Positions 34,456-42,775 of a stretch of 64,000 nt of DNA are shown in pieces. The notes under the pieces were generated by a model. That model saw only the letters and a program-made list of their open reading frames with translations. It made no database searches and was not told the DNA's origin. Numbering within the stretch: position 1 is the first letter of the stretch; each line of letters begins with the position of its first letter. The position numbers and the translations under genes were made by a program. Origin of the DNA: Nocardiopsis_C rhodophaea (lineage in GTDB: Bacteria; Actinomycetota; Actinomycetes; Streptosporangiales; Streptosporangiaceae); the NCBI RefSeq assembly GCF_039530945.1, contig NZ_BAAAPC010000023.1:27793-91792 (forward strand). The letters run 5' to 3'.

Positions 34456-35115
34456 TCATTTCTGGTAGCGGGAGAAGTCCAGCGAGCGCGCGATGGCGTC
34501 ATAGCCGTCACTGTGCTCCATGTCGGTGATGGCCGCGACGCTGAGCTCCACGTCCACCTCGGGGACGTACCAGACCCGGCTGTCGAACCGTACACCGGCG
34601 CAGCGGAGGATCCACGCCGCGGACTCCACGCGTTCCCCGCTGACCGCGGTGAAATTCCGGCGGCCGAGCTCCGCCACCGTCTCGGGTTGCCCCTGGGGCG
34701 CCGTCCCGCCCGTGGTCGCCGCGTCGGGGCAGACCGACCACGGGCGCTTCCACCCGTCCCGGCTGCTGAGGTCCTTGCCCTTGGGATCGATCTGGCCGTA
34801 CTTGGCGGCCCGTGCCGTGATGCGCAGCGCGGTGGGCGGGCAGACGTACGCGCGCCCGCTCTCGGCGTCGGGAGGCGTCAGGCAGTCATCGGAGAAGCGC
34901 GCCGACCAGCCCTTCGGCAGCACGAGGTGGATGTTGCGGTAGGAGTAGGCCTGGTCGCCCTCATCCAGACGGACGCCATCGGACGCCGAGGCCACGGGGC
35001 GGGCCAGGCCGGGGAGGGTGTCGAGGTGGGGCGTGGCGCACCCGGTCGCCAGCACGGTGCCCGCGACGAGCAGCCCGGCCGCGCTCCGCCTGCGCCCCCC
35101 GGCATGCTCCGTCAT
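34456..35115 (-). CDS. Hypothetical lipoprotein, 219 aa
   Basis: N-terminal signal RRRSAAGLLVAGTVLATGC with a lipobox-like ATGC at residues 23-26. This is slightly off consensus because Ala rather than Leu is at -3. The mature part has several cysteines (DDCL, YVCPP, SVCPD, LRCAG), suggesting disulfides and an extracellular location; segments YSYRNIHLVLPKGWSARF and WILRCAGVRFDSRVWYVPE resemble no family I can name. Convergent with the kinase gene across a shared palindrome. It may work with the kinase at the envelope, but that is only positional. Confidence 0.7.
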   Translation of the reverse strand: MTEHAGGRRRSAAGLLVAGTVLATGCATPHLDTLPGLARPVASASDGVRLDEGDQAYSYRNIHLVLPKGWSARFSDDCLTPPDAESGRAYVCPPTALRITARAAKYGQIDPKGKDLSSRDGWKRPWSVCPDAATTGGTAPQGQPETVAELGRRNFTAVSGERVESAAWILRCAGVRFDSRVWYVPEVDVELSVAAITDMEHSDGYDAIARSLDFSRYQK

Positions 35116-35259
35116 GGCACTCCTGGATCAGCCCGTCCGCCGCCTTTTCGAGGGAGGCGCTCCGCGATGCGGATCATTCCCCGTACAGCCCAGTGTGACC
35201 CGCGTGCGGACGGCGGTATCGGCCGCCCCGCACGCGTTTCTTGTCTCCCAACGCGGCTT

Positions 35260-37242
35260 TCAGCGCAGGCGTTCCCGCAACCGCTCGGGTGTGGTGACGG
35301 GCAGGTCGCAGGTGAATCCCTGGCAGACGTAGGCCGCCGGGGCGCCGTCCACCAGGGGCCGGTCCCTGAGCAGCGGGATCCCGCCGTCGTCGGTGCCGTC
35401 GCCCAGGGTCAGCGCGGTGCCGAAGGGGGCGTGGTGCAGCGCGGTGCGGTGCAGTTCCCCGGTACGCGGATCGTCCCGAGGACCGACCACGGCGATCTCC
35501 AGCGGTCCGCTGAGCAGCGTCTCGGCCACGGTCAGCCCCCACCCGGCGAAGCGCGCGGCCTTCTCGGCGAGCAGCGTCACCGGGGACAGCGCCGCCTCGG
35601 CGGCCTGCCGGTAGCGGGCCGCCCCGGTCAGTCCGGCGTAGGCGAGCAGCGCCCCGGCGGCGGCGAACCAGCCGGAGGGCGTCGCGTTATCCGTCGGGTC
35701 CCGAGGGCGGTTGAACAGCGCCTCGCTGTCGTCGGCGGTGTCGAAGAAGCCGCCCTCGCCGTCGGCGAAGTGGTCCAGGACCGTGTCCAGCAGCCCGCCC
35801 GCTAGGGCCACCCACTCGGGTTCGCCGGTGACGGCGTGCAGCGCCAGCAGGCCCTCGGCGACATCACAGTAGTCCTCCAGGACACCGGCGCTCGCGCCCG
35901 CAGCGCCGTCGCGCGAGGTACGCAGGATCCGGCCGTCGTACATGTGGACATCGCGGAGGAGGCGCGCGGCGGCGCGGGCGTGGTCCACCAGGTCAGGGCG
36001 GTCGAATAGGGCACCGGCCTCGGCCAGCGCGGCGATCGCCAGGCCGTTCCAGGCGGCCACCACCTTGTCGTCGCGCTCCGGCCGGACACGCTGGGCGCGC
36101 GCGGCCAGCAGCGCGGCGCGGACGCGGGCGTAGCGGTCGGGGTCGCCGGGGTCGGAGCGCAGTTGCAGCACCGAGCTGCCGTGCTCGAAGGTTCCGGCCG
36201 CGGTGACGCCGTAGAGGTCGGCGGCCCAGGCACCGTCGTCGTCCCCGAGCACGGCGCGCAGCTGTTCGGGTGTCCAGACGTAGTAGCGGCCCTCCTCGCC
36301 TTCGCTGTCGGCGTCCAAGGCGGAGGCGAAGCCGCCTTCGGCTGTGCGCAGGTCGGCGACCATCCAGTCGAGGGTCTCGCACGCGACCCGCCGTGCGAGA
36401 CCATCGCCGGTGACGCGCCACTGCCGGGTGTAGGCGCGGGCGAGCAGGGCGTTGTCGTAGAGCATCTTCTCGAAGTGCGGCACGACCCACGCCGCGTCCA
36501 CCGAGTAGCGCGCGAAACCACCGCCGAGCTGGTCGTACATGCCGCCCCGGGCCATCGCCTCGGCCGTGTGGACGGCGGCGTCCAGGCTGCGCTGGTCGCC
36601 GGTGCGGGCATGGTAGGCGAGCAGGAAGGACTGCACCATGGACGGCGGGAACTTGGGCGCACTGCCGTAGCCGCCGTTAACGTCGTCGTAGTCGCGGGCC
36701 AGCGCGGCGACGGCGGTGTCCAGCGCCTCGGGGCCGGGTGGCGCCGCCTTGGGCAGCGACCGGGGGGCGCTCAGCGCCTCCACGACGCGGCGGCCCTGCT
36801 CCAGGACACCCTCGCGCTCCTGCTCCCAGGCGCGCGAGACGCCGCGGAGGAGCCGTTGGAAGTGCTCGCGGGGGAAGTACGTCCCGCAGTAGAAGGGTGC
36901 GCCGTCGGGGGTGGTGAAGACGGTCATGGGCCAACCGCCCTGGCCGGTCATGGCCTGGGTGGCCTCCATGTACACGGCGTCGACGTCGGGGCGCTCCTCG
37001 CGGTCGACCTTGATGTTGACGAAGTTGGCATTCATCAGGTCGGCGGTGGCCTGGTCCTCGAAGGACTCGTGCGCCATGACGTGGCACCAGTGACAGGCCG
37101 CGTACCCCACGGAGAGCAGAATGGGGACCTGCCGGCGGTGGGCTTCGGCGAAGGCCTCCTCACCCCAGGGCTGCCAGTCGACGGGGTTCTGGGCGTGCTG
37201 GAGGAGGTAGGGACTGGTCGCGTCGGCAAGACGATTGGACAT
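35260..37242 (-). CDS. Thioredoxin-domain DUF255 protein (YyaL/SPATA20-like)
   Basis: 660 residues. N-terminal thioredoxin-like DUF255 domain (about 1-165): NRLADATSPYLLQHAQNPVDW, LLSVGYAACHWCHVMAHESF with an intact CHWC redox motif, and VNIKVDREERPDVDAVYM. The rest is an (alpha/alpha)6 barrel related to N-acylglucosamine epimerases and cellulases (GMYDQLGGGFARYSVDAAWVVPHFEKMLYDN). The biochemical role is not established. Rv1084 is the mycobacterial counterpart in the same neighbourhood. Single large gene, same strand as the small membrane peptide and mca upstream (57 nt away). Confidence 0.92.
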   Translation of the reverse strand: MSNRLADATSPYLLQHAQNPVDWQPWGEEAFAEAHRRQVPILLSVGYAACHWCHVMAHESFEDQATADLMNANFVNIKVDREERPDVDAVYMEATQAMTGQGGWPMTVFTTPDGAPFYCGTYFPREHFQRLLRGVSRAWEQEREGVLEQGRRVVEALSAPRSLPKAAPPGPEALDTAVAALARDYDDVNGGYGSAPKFPPSMVQSFLLAYHARTGDQRSLDAAVHTAEAMARGGMYDQLGGGFARYSVDAAWVVPHFEKMLYDNALLARAYTRQWRVTGDGLARRVACETLDWMVADLRTAEGGFASALDADSEGEEGRYYVWTPEQLRAVLGDDDGAWAADLYGVTAAGTFEHGSSVLQLRSDPGDPDRYARVRAALLAARAQRVRPERDDKVVAAWNGLAIAALAEAGALFDRPDLVDHARAAARLLRDVHMYDGRILRTSRDGAAGASAGVLEDYCDVAEGLLALHAVTGEPEWVALAGGLLDTVLDHFADGEGGFFDTADDSEALFNRPRDPTDNATPSGWFAAAGALLAYAGLTGAARYRQAAEAALSPVTLLAEKAARFAGWGLTVAETLLSGPLEIAVVGPRDDPRTGELHRTALHHAPFGTALTLGDGTDDGGIPLLRDRPLVDGAPAAYVCQGFTCDLPVTTPERLRERLR

Positions 37243-37299
37243 GTCCCCACCCTGCCCGAGCAGGCCGGGCCCGACACACGGGGGGCGCGTGGCGCGCGT

Positions 37300-37533
37300 C
37301 TAGGACGTGCGGTCCCCCGGTTCGGCCCCGGTCCCATTGGCGGTGCCGCTCTCGGCCTGCGACGCGTCGGCGTCGAAGTTCGCCTGCCGGACGCCGACGA
37401 GCTTCTTGCTCATGGACTTCATCAGCAGGTAGAGGGCGACCCCGATCAGGGCGACGACGATGAACCCGAGCACCCCGGGGGTGATCGCGTCGACGTCGAG
37501 TTCGGTCTGGGCGAGGACGAGAGCGGGCTTCAT
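37300..37533 (-). CDS. Small conserved membrane protein downstream of mca
   Basis: 77 residues. One transmembrane helix (about 19-40, GVLGFIVVALIGVALYLLM), a positive cytoplasmic MKSMSKKL and a polar acidic tail. Extracellular N-terminus likely. It starts 5 nt after the mca stop (TAG TAGGT ATG), the ribosome site overlapping the stop, so it is translationally coupled. A protein of this type follows mca in mycobacteria (Rv1083). Function unknown. Confidence 0.8.
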   Translation of the reverse strand: MKPALVLAQTELDVDAITPGVLGFIVVALIGVALYLLMKSMSKKLVGVRQANFDADASQAESGTANGTGAEPGDRTS

Positions 37534-37538
37534 ACCTA

Positions 37539-38417
37539 CTATGCTCTCACTGCCTCGCGGACCCCTGCGAACAGGTCCTTCTCCGGGATGTCGGTGTCCA
37601 CGAGGGACCGTGCGAGGTGGTAGTCCTCATACGGCCAGGCCTCGCGCTGGACGTCCATCGGCACGGCGAACCAGAACCCGTTGGGGTCGATCTGGGTGGC
37701 GTGCGCGATGAGGGCGCGGTCGCGGGTCTCGAAGTACGCGTCGCAGCGGACCTGGGTGGTGATCTCCCACTCCGGCCACTCGCTCGTATCGATGCTCTGC
37801 ATCCACTCCTTGTAGGGGTTGTCCAGCCCGCGCTCGTCGAGCAGCTGGGAGAGGGCCTCGAACCGGACGCGGGGGAAGGAGACGTGGTAGTAGAGCTTGA
37901 GGGGCTGCCACGGGTCGCCGGCCTCGGGGTAGCGCTCGGGGTCGCCCGCGGCGTCGAAGGCCTCGACCGAGACCTTGTGGGTCATGATGTGGTCGGGGTG
38001 CGGGTAGCCGCCTTTCTCGTCGTAGGTGAGCACCACGTGCGGCTTGAAGGAGCGCACGGAGCGGACCAGCGGCTCGGAGGCCACGTCGAGCGGCTGCAGC
38101 GCGAAGCAGCCCTCCGGGAGCGGGGGCAGCGGGTCGCCCTCGGGCAGGCCGGAGTCGACGAAACCGCTGAATTCCTGGTGCACGCCGAGGATCTGGCGTG
38201 CCTCGGCCATCTCCTTGCGGCGGACCTCGCCGATGTTGGCGACGATCTCCGGGCGGTCCATGGCGGGGTTGAGGATGGAGCCGCGTTCTCCTCCAGTCAG
38301 TGTGACGACCAGCACTTCGACGCCTTCGCTGACGTAGCGCGCCATGGTGGCGGCGCCTTTGCTGGACTCATCATCAGGGTGGGCATGAACGGCCATCAGC
38401 CGCAAGCGCTCGGACAA
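37539..38417 (-). CDS. mca: Mycothiol S-conjugate amidase
   Basis: 292 residues. It splits mycothiol-toxin conjugates into glucosamine-inositol and a mercapturate for export; cytoplasmic zinc enzyme of the LmbE/PIG-L family. Zinc motif AHPDDE (11-16) and HPDH (in KGGYPHPDHIMTHK), LTGGERGSILNP, and the Mca-specific tail (MQSIDTSEWPEWEITTQVRC, FWFAVPMDVQREAWPYEDY), which separates it from MshB deacetylase. TTG start with AAGGGG about 9 nt upstream. Divergent from the DUF4307 gene. Confidence 0.94.
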   Translation of the reverse strand: MSERLRLMAVHAHPDDESSKGAATMARYVSEGVEVLVVTLTGGERGSILNPAMDRPEIVANIGEVRRKEMAEARQILGVHQEFSGFVDSGLPEGDPLPPLPEGCFALQPLDVASEPLVRSVRSFKPHVVLTYDEKGGYPHPDHIMTHKVSVEAFDAAGDPERYPEAGDPWQPLKLYYHVSFPRVRFEALSQLLDERGLDNPYKEWMQSIDTSEWPEWEITTQVRCDAYFETRDRALIAHATQIDPNGFWFAVPMDVQREAWPYEDYHLARSLVDTDIPEKDLFAGVREAVRA

Positions 38418-38581
38418 CGGACGAATCCCCTTGGATAGTCGCGGAAGCTGAGATCGACCGCTCCGCCAGGAACGTCACCGTGCTCCCGGCCTCGAAACTC
38501 GCGAGGAGCGGGGGTGGAGCGGGAGTCACTCAGGACGGAGCTATCTTAGACAACGTAGCCCGCACGTTCGGAGATTCCCGT

Positions 38582-38998
38582 ATGCCCGACAGCCCTTCCG
38601 CTTCGACCCCCGACGCCGCCCCACCGGCCCGGGGCATGAGGCGTCTCTACGGGAACAAGCCGTTCATCTTCCTGATGGGCCTGCTGGGCGCCGGGGTCTT
38701 CACCGTCGGGTGGGGCTCAGCACTGATGAGCTACGGTGGCCACACCGGGGGCGTCTCGTATCAAACCATCGCCTGGAACGCCGAGTCCGACGAAGAGGCC
38801 ACCATCACCTTCCAGGTGAACAGCGGCAGCCCCGCGGTCTGTGTGATCAGCGCCACCGACGCCCACCACGTTGAGGTCGGTCAGGCCCGCGTGGAGATCA
38901 AGGCCGGAAACCGCAACGTCACTACCAACGTTGAAACGGTTCGTACGGCATCGGCGGTAGAAGTGACCTCGTGCAGGGAACAAGGTTCGGAAGAGTAG
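38582..38998 (+). CDS. DUF4307 membrane protein
   Basis: 138 residues from the ATG with GGAG 8 nt upstream (MPDSPSASTPD); the frame is open to 38480. N-terminal Pro-rich tail, one transmembrane helix (about 27-50, FIFLMGLLGAGVFTVGWGSAL), then an extracellular beta domain with VSYQTIAWNAESDEEATITF, SPAVCVISATDAHHVEVGQ and a second Cys near the end (VTSCREQ). This is DUF4307, found between mca and greA in many actinobacteria. Function unknown. Confidence 0.85.
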   Translation: MPDSPSASTPDAAPPARGMRRLYGNKPFIFLMGLLGAGVFTVGWGSALMSYGGHTGGVSYQTIAWNAESDEEATITFQVNSGSPAVCVISATDAHHVEVGQARVEIKAGNRNVTTNVETVRTASAVEVTSCREQGSEE

Positions 38999-39252
38999 TC
39001 CCGTCCCTTCGAACCGGGGTCCACGCCGATCCCGCCCCTGTCAGCCGATGTCCACCCCGTCGCACCACGGTCAACGCCGACCTTCGGCTCCCCCGCCTCG
39101 CACCGCGCGCCCACGGCCTGTCCGGGCAGGGCATGCGGCCTGGTGAGGGAAACGAAGGGCCGGGCCACCGACAGTGCACGGTGATAATCTCGTAAGTTCA
39201 TCTGCGGCCGGATGGCGGTTCGCAGTTACTAGTCGCACCAAAGGGAGTTCCC

Positions 39253-39753
39253 GTGACCGAGACCCGCGATGACAACGTCACCTGGCTGACTCAGGAGGCG
39301 TATGACCGGCTCAAGGCGGAGCTGGAGCACCTGTCGGGGCCTGGTCGCATCGAGATAGCCGACAAGATCGAAGCCGCCCGCGAAGAGGGTGACCTGCGAG
39401 AGAACGGCGGCTACCACGCCGCCAAGGAAGAGCAGGGCAAGATCGAGGCCCGCATCGCACAGCTCCAGGCGATCCTGCGCAATGCGCGTGTGGGCGAGGC
39501 CCCGCGCACGGCGGGCGAAGTCGGCCCCGGTATGACCGTGACCGTCAAGTTCGAAGGCGACGACGAGGAGATCACGTTCCTGCTCGCCTCGCGGGAGGAG
39601 AGCGGGGCTCCGATCGACGTCTACTCCCCCAAGTCACCGCTGGGTAGCGCGATCACGGGCAAGAAGATCGGCGATTCGGCGGAATACACCCTGCCGAACG
39701 GCAAGAGCCTGAAGGTGGACATCGTCGACGCCGTCCCGTACGGCGGCGCCTAG
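39253..39753 (+). CDS. greA: Transcription elongation factor GreA
   Basis: 166 residues. It rescues backtracked RNA polymerase by stimulating transcript cleavage. N-terminal coiled coil (about 1-75) with WLTQEAYDRLKAELEHL and the tip residues EAAREEGDLRENGGYHAAKEEQ that carry the acidic pair (DLRENGGY). C-terminal FKBP-like domain (VTVKFEGDDEEITFLLASRE, SPLGSAITGKKIGDSAEYTL). GTG start with AAGGGAG. A terminator follows. Confidence 0.95.
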   Translation: MTETRDDNVTWLTQEAYDRLKAELEHLSGPGRIEIADKIEAAREEGDLRENGGYHAAKEEQGKIEARIAQLQAILRNARVGEAPRTAGEVGPGMTVTVKFEGDDEEITFLLASREESGAPIDVYSPKSPLGSAITGKKIGDSAEYTLPNGKSLKVDIVDAVPYGGA

Positions 39754-39770
39754 CCTCCGTCGTATCAACT

Positions 39771-39803
39771 GCGGAGGGGGTGGCCACGAGCCACCCCTTC
39801 CGC
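39771..39803 (+). terminator. greA terminator
   Basis: 14-bp stem GCGGAGGGGGTGGC / GCCACCCCTTCCGC (one G-U pair) with loop CACGA, 17 nt after the greA stop. Confidence 0.8.
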
Positions 39804-39885
39804 GTTGGGGCGCCTTGTCCCGCGAGCGCCGCGAACCCCGCGAACCCCGCCGCGGCGCGGCCCTGGTATCAGGCATAATGCCGCG

Positions 39886-40563
39886 GTGACTACTCCTTCA
39901 TGGAATGCCCGGAATTCCGGATATCCGGCGCACGGCGCTCCCGCACCGCAGGGCGGGGACGGCGGATACGGTCCGCCTCCCGATCCCGGGGCCCACGGGC
40001 CGATACCCCCGAACGCTGCGGCACCCGGCTATCCCCCACCCGGGTACGGGCCGCCCGACCCGGGCTATCCCGCGTACCCCGGCTACGCCGGTTCCCCCGC
40101 CGCTCCTCCGCTGCCGACCGCGAGCTATGGGCAGCGCGTCGCCGCCCACCTCATCGACACCGCGATCATGATCCTCATGGTGGCGGTCATCGTCGCGGCC
40201 GGCTTCGGGATCGCCTATGTGCTGACATCGGACGGCCCGGTGGAGCGCTACGTCCTCATCTCCCTGGTGATGCTGACGTTTGGCGCCGCGTTCGGGGCGA
40301 CCTTCTGCTACCGCTGGCTGTGCCACGCGAAGTCCGGGCAGACGCTGGGCAAACGCGCCCTCGGGATCCAGGTCGTCTCCCTGCACACCCTGCGCCCGCC
40401 GACAAAGGCGACCTCCGCCTGGCGCGAAGTGGTCTACCGGGTGATCGGCATGGGCGGCAGCTTCATCGGCGCCCTGCTCGACCTCCTCTGGCCCCTGTGG
40501 GACGAGCCGAAGCGGCAGACGCTGCACGACAAGGCCATCAGCACGATCGTGATCGAGAAGTAG
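39886..40563 (+). CDS. RDD-family membrane protein, probably leaderless
   Basis: 225 residues. N-terminal 80 residues rich in Pro/Gly/Tyr (PGYPPPGYGPPDPGYPAYPG), then an RDD domain with three or four helices: YGQRVAAHLIDTAIMILMVAV with the Arg and Asp of the family, SGQTLGKRALGIQVVS, LDLLWPLWDEPKRQTLHDKA. It resembles the Pro-rich antigen Pra (Rv1078). The GTG start has no ribosome site; a CATAAT hexamer lies 6 nt upstream (39874-39879), so the mRNA probably begins at the GTG itself. One base separates it from the second RDD gene. Confidence 0.85.
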   Translation: MTTPSWNARNSGYPAHGAPAPQGGDGGYGPPPDPGAHGPIPPNAAAPGYPPPGYGPPDPGYPAYPGYAGSPAAPPLPTASYGQRVAAHLIDTAIMILMVAVIVAAGFGIAYVLTSDGPVERYVLISLVMLTFGAAFGATFCYRWLCHAKSGQTLGKRALGIQVVSLHTLRPPTKATSAWREVVYRVIGMGGSFIGALLDLLWPLWDEPKRQTLHDKAISTIVIEK

Positions 40564-40564
40564 C

Positions 40565-41146
40565 GTGCACACTCCCCCATGGAACTCCGGCCCACCGTAC
40601 GGACCTCCTCCCTTCCCCGGGCCGGCCCCCGGTAGCAGGCCGGATCCGGTTACGGCGAGGTTCGGGGCGCGGGTGGTCGCGCGGATCATCGACTACCTGG
40701 CGCTGTCCGCGTTCGCATTCGCCTTCTTCATGCTCGTGTCGTTGGCCTTCTCGGCCGCTAACCCCGCGGGCTTCGAGGCCGAGCTGTCCGAGGAGTACTA
40801 CAACGTCTGGGCGTTCCTCTGGTTCTTCGGCTGGGGGCTCCTCATCTTCTTCTACGATTGGCTGTTCCACATCGCCTGGGGCCGCACCCTCGGGCAGCTG
40901 GTGATGTCGCTCAAGGTGGTGCGGGCCGCCGACGGCGGACGGCTCAGCCAGGGCCAGGCCGTCGGCCGGGCCGCGATCTTCGGGCTACCGCACAGCGTCC
41001 CGTGCATCGGCCACGTCTGGGTGCTCGTCGACTGCGCGTTCGCCGGGCCCGACACCCGGCTCGGGCAGAGTCTGCACGACAGGGCGGCCAGGACCGTGGT
41101 CATCAGCACCCGGCGTGCCCCCGCCCACCCGCCCCCCTACGTCTAG
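40565..41146 (+). CDS. RDD-family membrane protein (second copy)
   Basis: 193 residues. Pro-rich tail (1-25), then RDD helices: ARFGARVVARIIDYLALSAF, a second and third segment around WAFLWFFGWGLLIFFYDWLF, GRTLGQLVMSLKVVRAADGG and VLVDCAFAGPDTRLGQSLHD. The GTG start lies 1 nt after the stop of the preceding RDD gene, so they are one operon, probably a heteromeric pair. RDD proteins include Na+(Li+)/H+ antiporter-like members, but these have no assigned function. Convergent with the secreted protein gene. Confidence 0.85.
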   Translation: MHTPPWNSGPPYGPPPFPGPAPGSRPDPVTARFGARVVARIIDYLALSAFAFAFFMLVSLAFSAANPAGFEAELSEEYYNVWAFLWFFGWGLLIFFYDWLFHIAWGRTLGQLVMSLKVVRAADGGRLSQGQAVGRAAIFGLPHSVPCIGHVWVLVDCAFAGPDTRLGQSLHDRAARTVVISTRRAPAHPPPYV

Positions 41147-41183
41147 CCGCGGCCCCATCGCGGTCGGCTCGGCCCGTCGCCCG

Positions 41184-42629
41184 TCAGGCGGACCGCTCGT
41201 CCTCGCCGTCCGTCCCGGACGGCTCCGGATCGGCCTCCTCTTGGTGGCCCGTGTCGTCGGTGGACTCCCGCGCAGGGCACGGCGGGGCGGACTCTCCCCC
41301 CTTGACGAAGGCCGCGGGGACGTAGTTCTCTTCGCCGATGCGGTACCAGACGTCGGTCTCGCCCTGGGGGCCGGTGGCCCGGTCCCCCGAGGTCTGGCAG
41401 TGGACGTCAATGGTGGCCTTGTGCGCGGCCAGGCCGCTCGCCGGGAACGAGGCGGCCGGCCCCGGACGGATGATCACGGGATCGACCTGCGAGGCGGTGC
41501 CGACCTCGGCGCGGTGCGTGTACCCCGCGGTCCACAGGTAGTCGACCATGACCCACGCGTTGCTCCGCAGGCCCAGGCCCTCGCGGAACGCGCCGTCGGC
41601 GAGGTCGATCCCGGCCGGATTGGCCACCTTGCGTCCGAAGCCGTCGCGCCCCCCGTTGTACCCATCGCTGTAGGCCGCCTGCGCCTGCGGCTTGCCGTGG
41701 GGGAGATCCTTCCACTTCTCGCGTTCGGCGTTCCAGTGGTCGTCCTTGGTGTTCCACGGCCCCACGTCCCATACGGGCATGTACACGCATCGCCGCGTGC
41801 CATCCGTCGTGCAGACCCGGACCGTGTACTCGCTGCCGCCACGGGTGGCCAGCCCGCGGCGCGACGGAAGAGCGACGAACTGGTCGTTCGCCCGGATCCG
41901 GTGGCCGTTCGCGGTAAGCGCGCCGACCTGTCCGATCCGGGTCGCGAACAGCCGCGCGGAGAACGGTCCGCCCGCTGGCTTCTGGTCGCCCCGCTCCGCC
42001 TTCGACGGGCGAATGCGGACGCCGCGCAGCGCGGTGTCCTCATCGGCGTCCAGGGTGATCCCCACACGCACCTGTACCTGCTCGACCGGCGTGGAGAGAG
42101 CGACGCGGTGCCCCTTCGCGAGGCTCCCTCGGCCCCTGGGGGACATCGCCTTGGCGCCAGGGGCCTGCCGCCACTCGGTCCAGATCCCGTCCGGCCGGAG
42201 CCCGCGCACTTCGACCTGGAAGTCCTCGGCGTCGCCGGTGGTGTCCACGGCGACGTCCACGGCCGACGCGGGGTCGTCCAACTCGTGGGCCGGGAAGGTC
42301 GCCAGGGCCGCTCCGACCTCCCGCGCCAGCGCGGTGCCGAATCGGGGCCGCTCGTCCGCCGCGCCGCCGGAGACCCGGTCCGGCCGCGTGGTGCGCAGCG
42401 ACGCCCCGAGCGGCTGGTGCGTCTGGCGCCCGACGCGGATACCGTCCCCCTCCAGGGCGGCCCCGACGCGGTCGGCGGACATCAGGTCCTCTTCGATCCA
42501 TCTCCCGTTCGAGCCGTGGAGCGGTACCCGACCCGCCGCGCTGGCTGCCTGCTCACCCGGTGGCAGTGACGCGAACGCCAGCGCTCCGAGCGCCGCGACC
42601 GCGCCGGTTTTCAACAAGGCATGCGTCAT
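41184..42629 (-). CDS. Secreted protein with WDVGPWN domain
   Basis: 481 residues. Signal peptide (1-32, ending AASAAGR). Middle portion is beta-rich (DFQVEVRGLRPDGIWTEW, VQVQVRVG-like), then a conserved block about residues 270-385: VCTTDGTRRCVYMPVWDVGP, WNTKDDHWNAE, YSDGYNGGRDGFGRKV, NPAGIDLADGAFREGLGL, VDYLWT. Proteins with this block are frequent secreted proteins of Streptomyces and relatives and may have a double-psi barrel-like fold; substrate unknown. The C-terminus is acidic. ATG follows GGGAGAAATC. An upstream TTGACG at 16-17 bp from TTTACC could be the promoter. Confidence 0.72.
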   Translation of the reverse strand: MTHALLKTGAVAALGALAFASLPPGEQAASAAGRVPLHGSNGRWIEEDLMSADRVGAALEGDGIRVGRQTHQPLGASLRTTRPDRVSGGAADERPRFGTALAREVGAALATFPAHELDDPASAVDVAVDTTGDAEDFQVEVRGLRPDGIWTEWRQAPGAKAMSPRGRGSLAKGHRVALSTPVEQVQVRVGITLDADEDTALRGVRIRPSKAERGDQKPAGGPFSARLFATRIGQVGALTANGHRIRANDQFVALPSRRGLATRGGSEYTVRVCTTDGTRRCVYMPVWDVGPWNTKDDHWNAEREKWKDLPHGKPQAQAAYSDGYNGGRDGFGRKVANPAGIDLADGAFREGLGLRSNAWVMVDYLWTAGYTHRAEVGTASQVDPVIIRPGPAASFPASGLAAHKATIDVHCQTSGDRATGPQGETDVWYRIGEENYVPAAFVKGGESAPPCPARESTDDTGHQEEADPEPSGTDGEDERSA

Positions 42630-42775
42630 GATTTCTCCCAGAGCGCCTTTGCGCCACCATCAGTAAGCATGAACCGACAAGGAGTCACAAAATTGGCGCG
42701 CCGGGCATGGCAGACGGCGCGGTAAAGATCCAACTAAGGCGACGTCAAAAGAGCGATGAGGGGGGTTGACATCGC

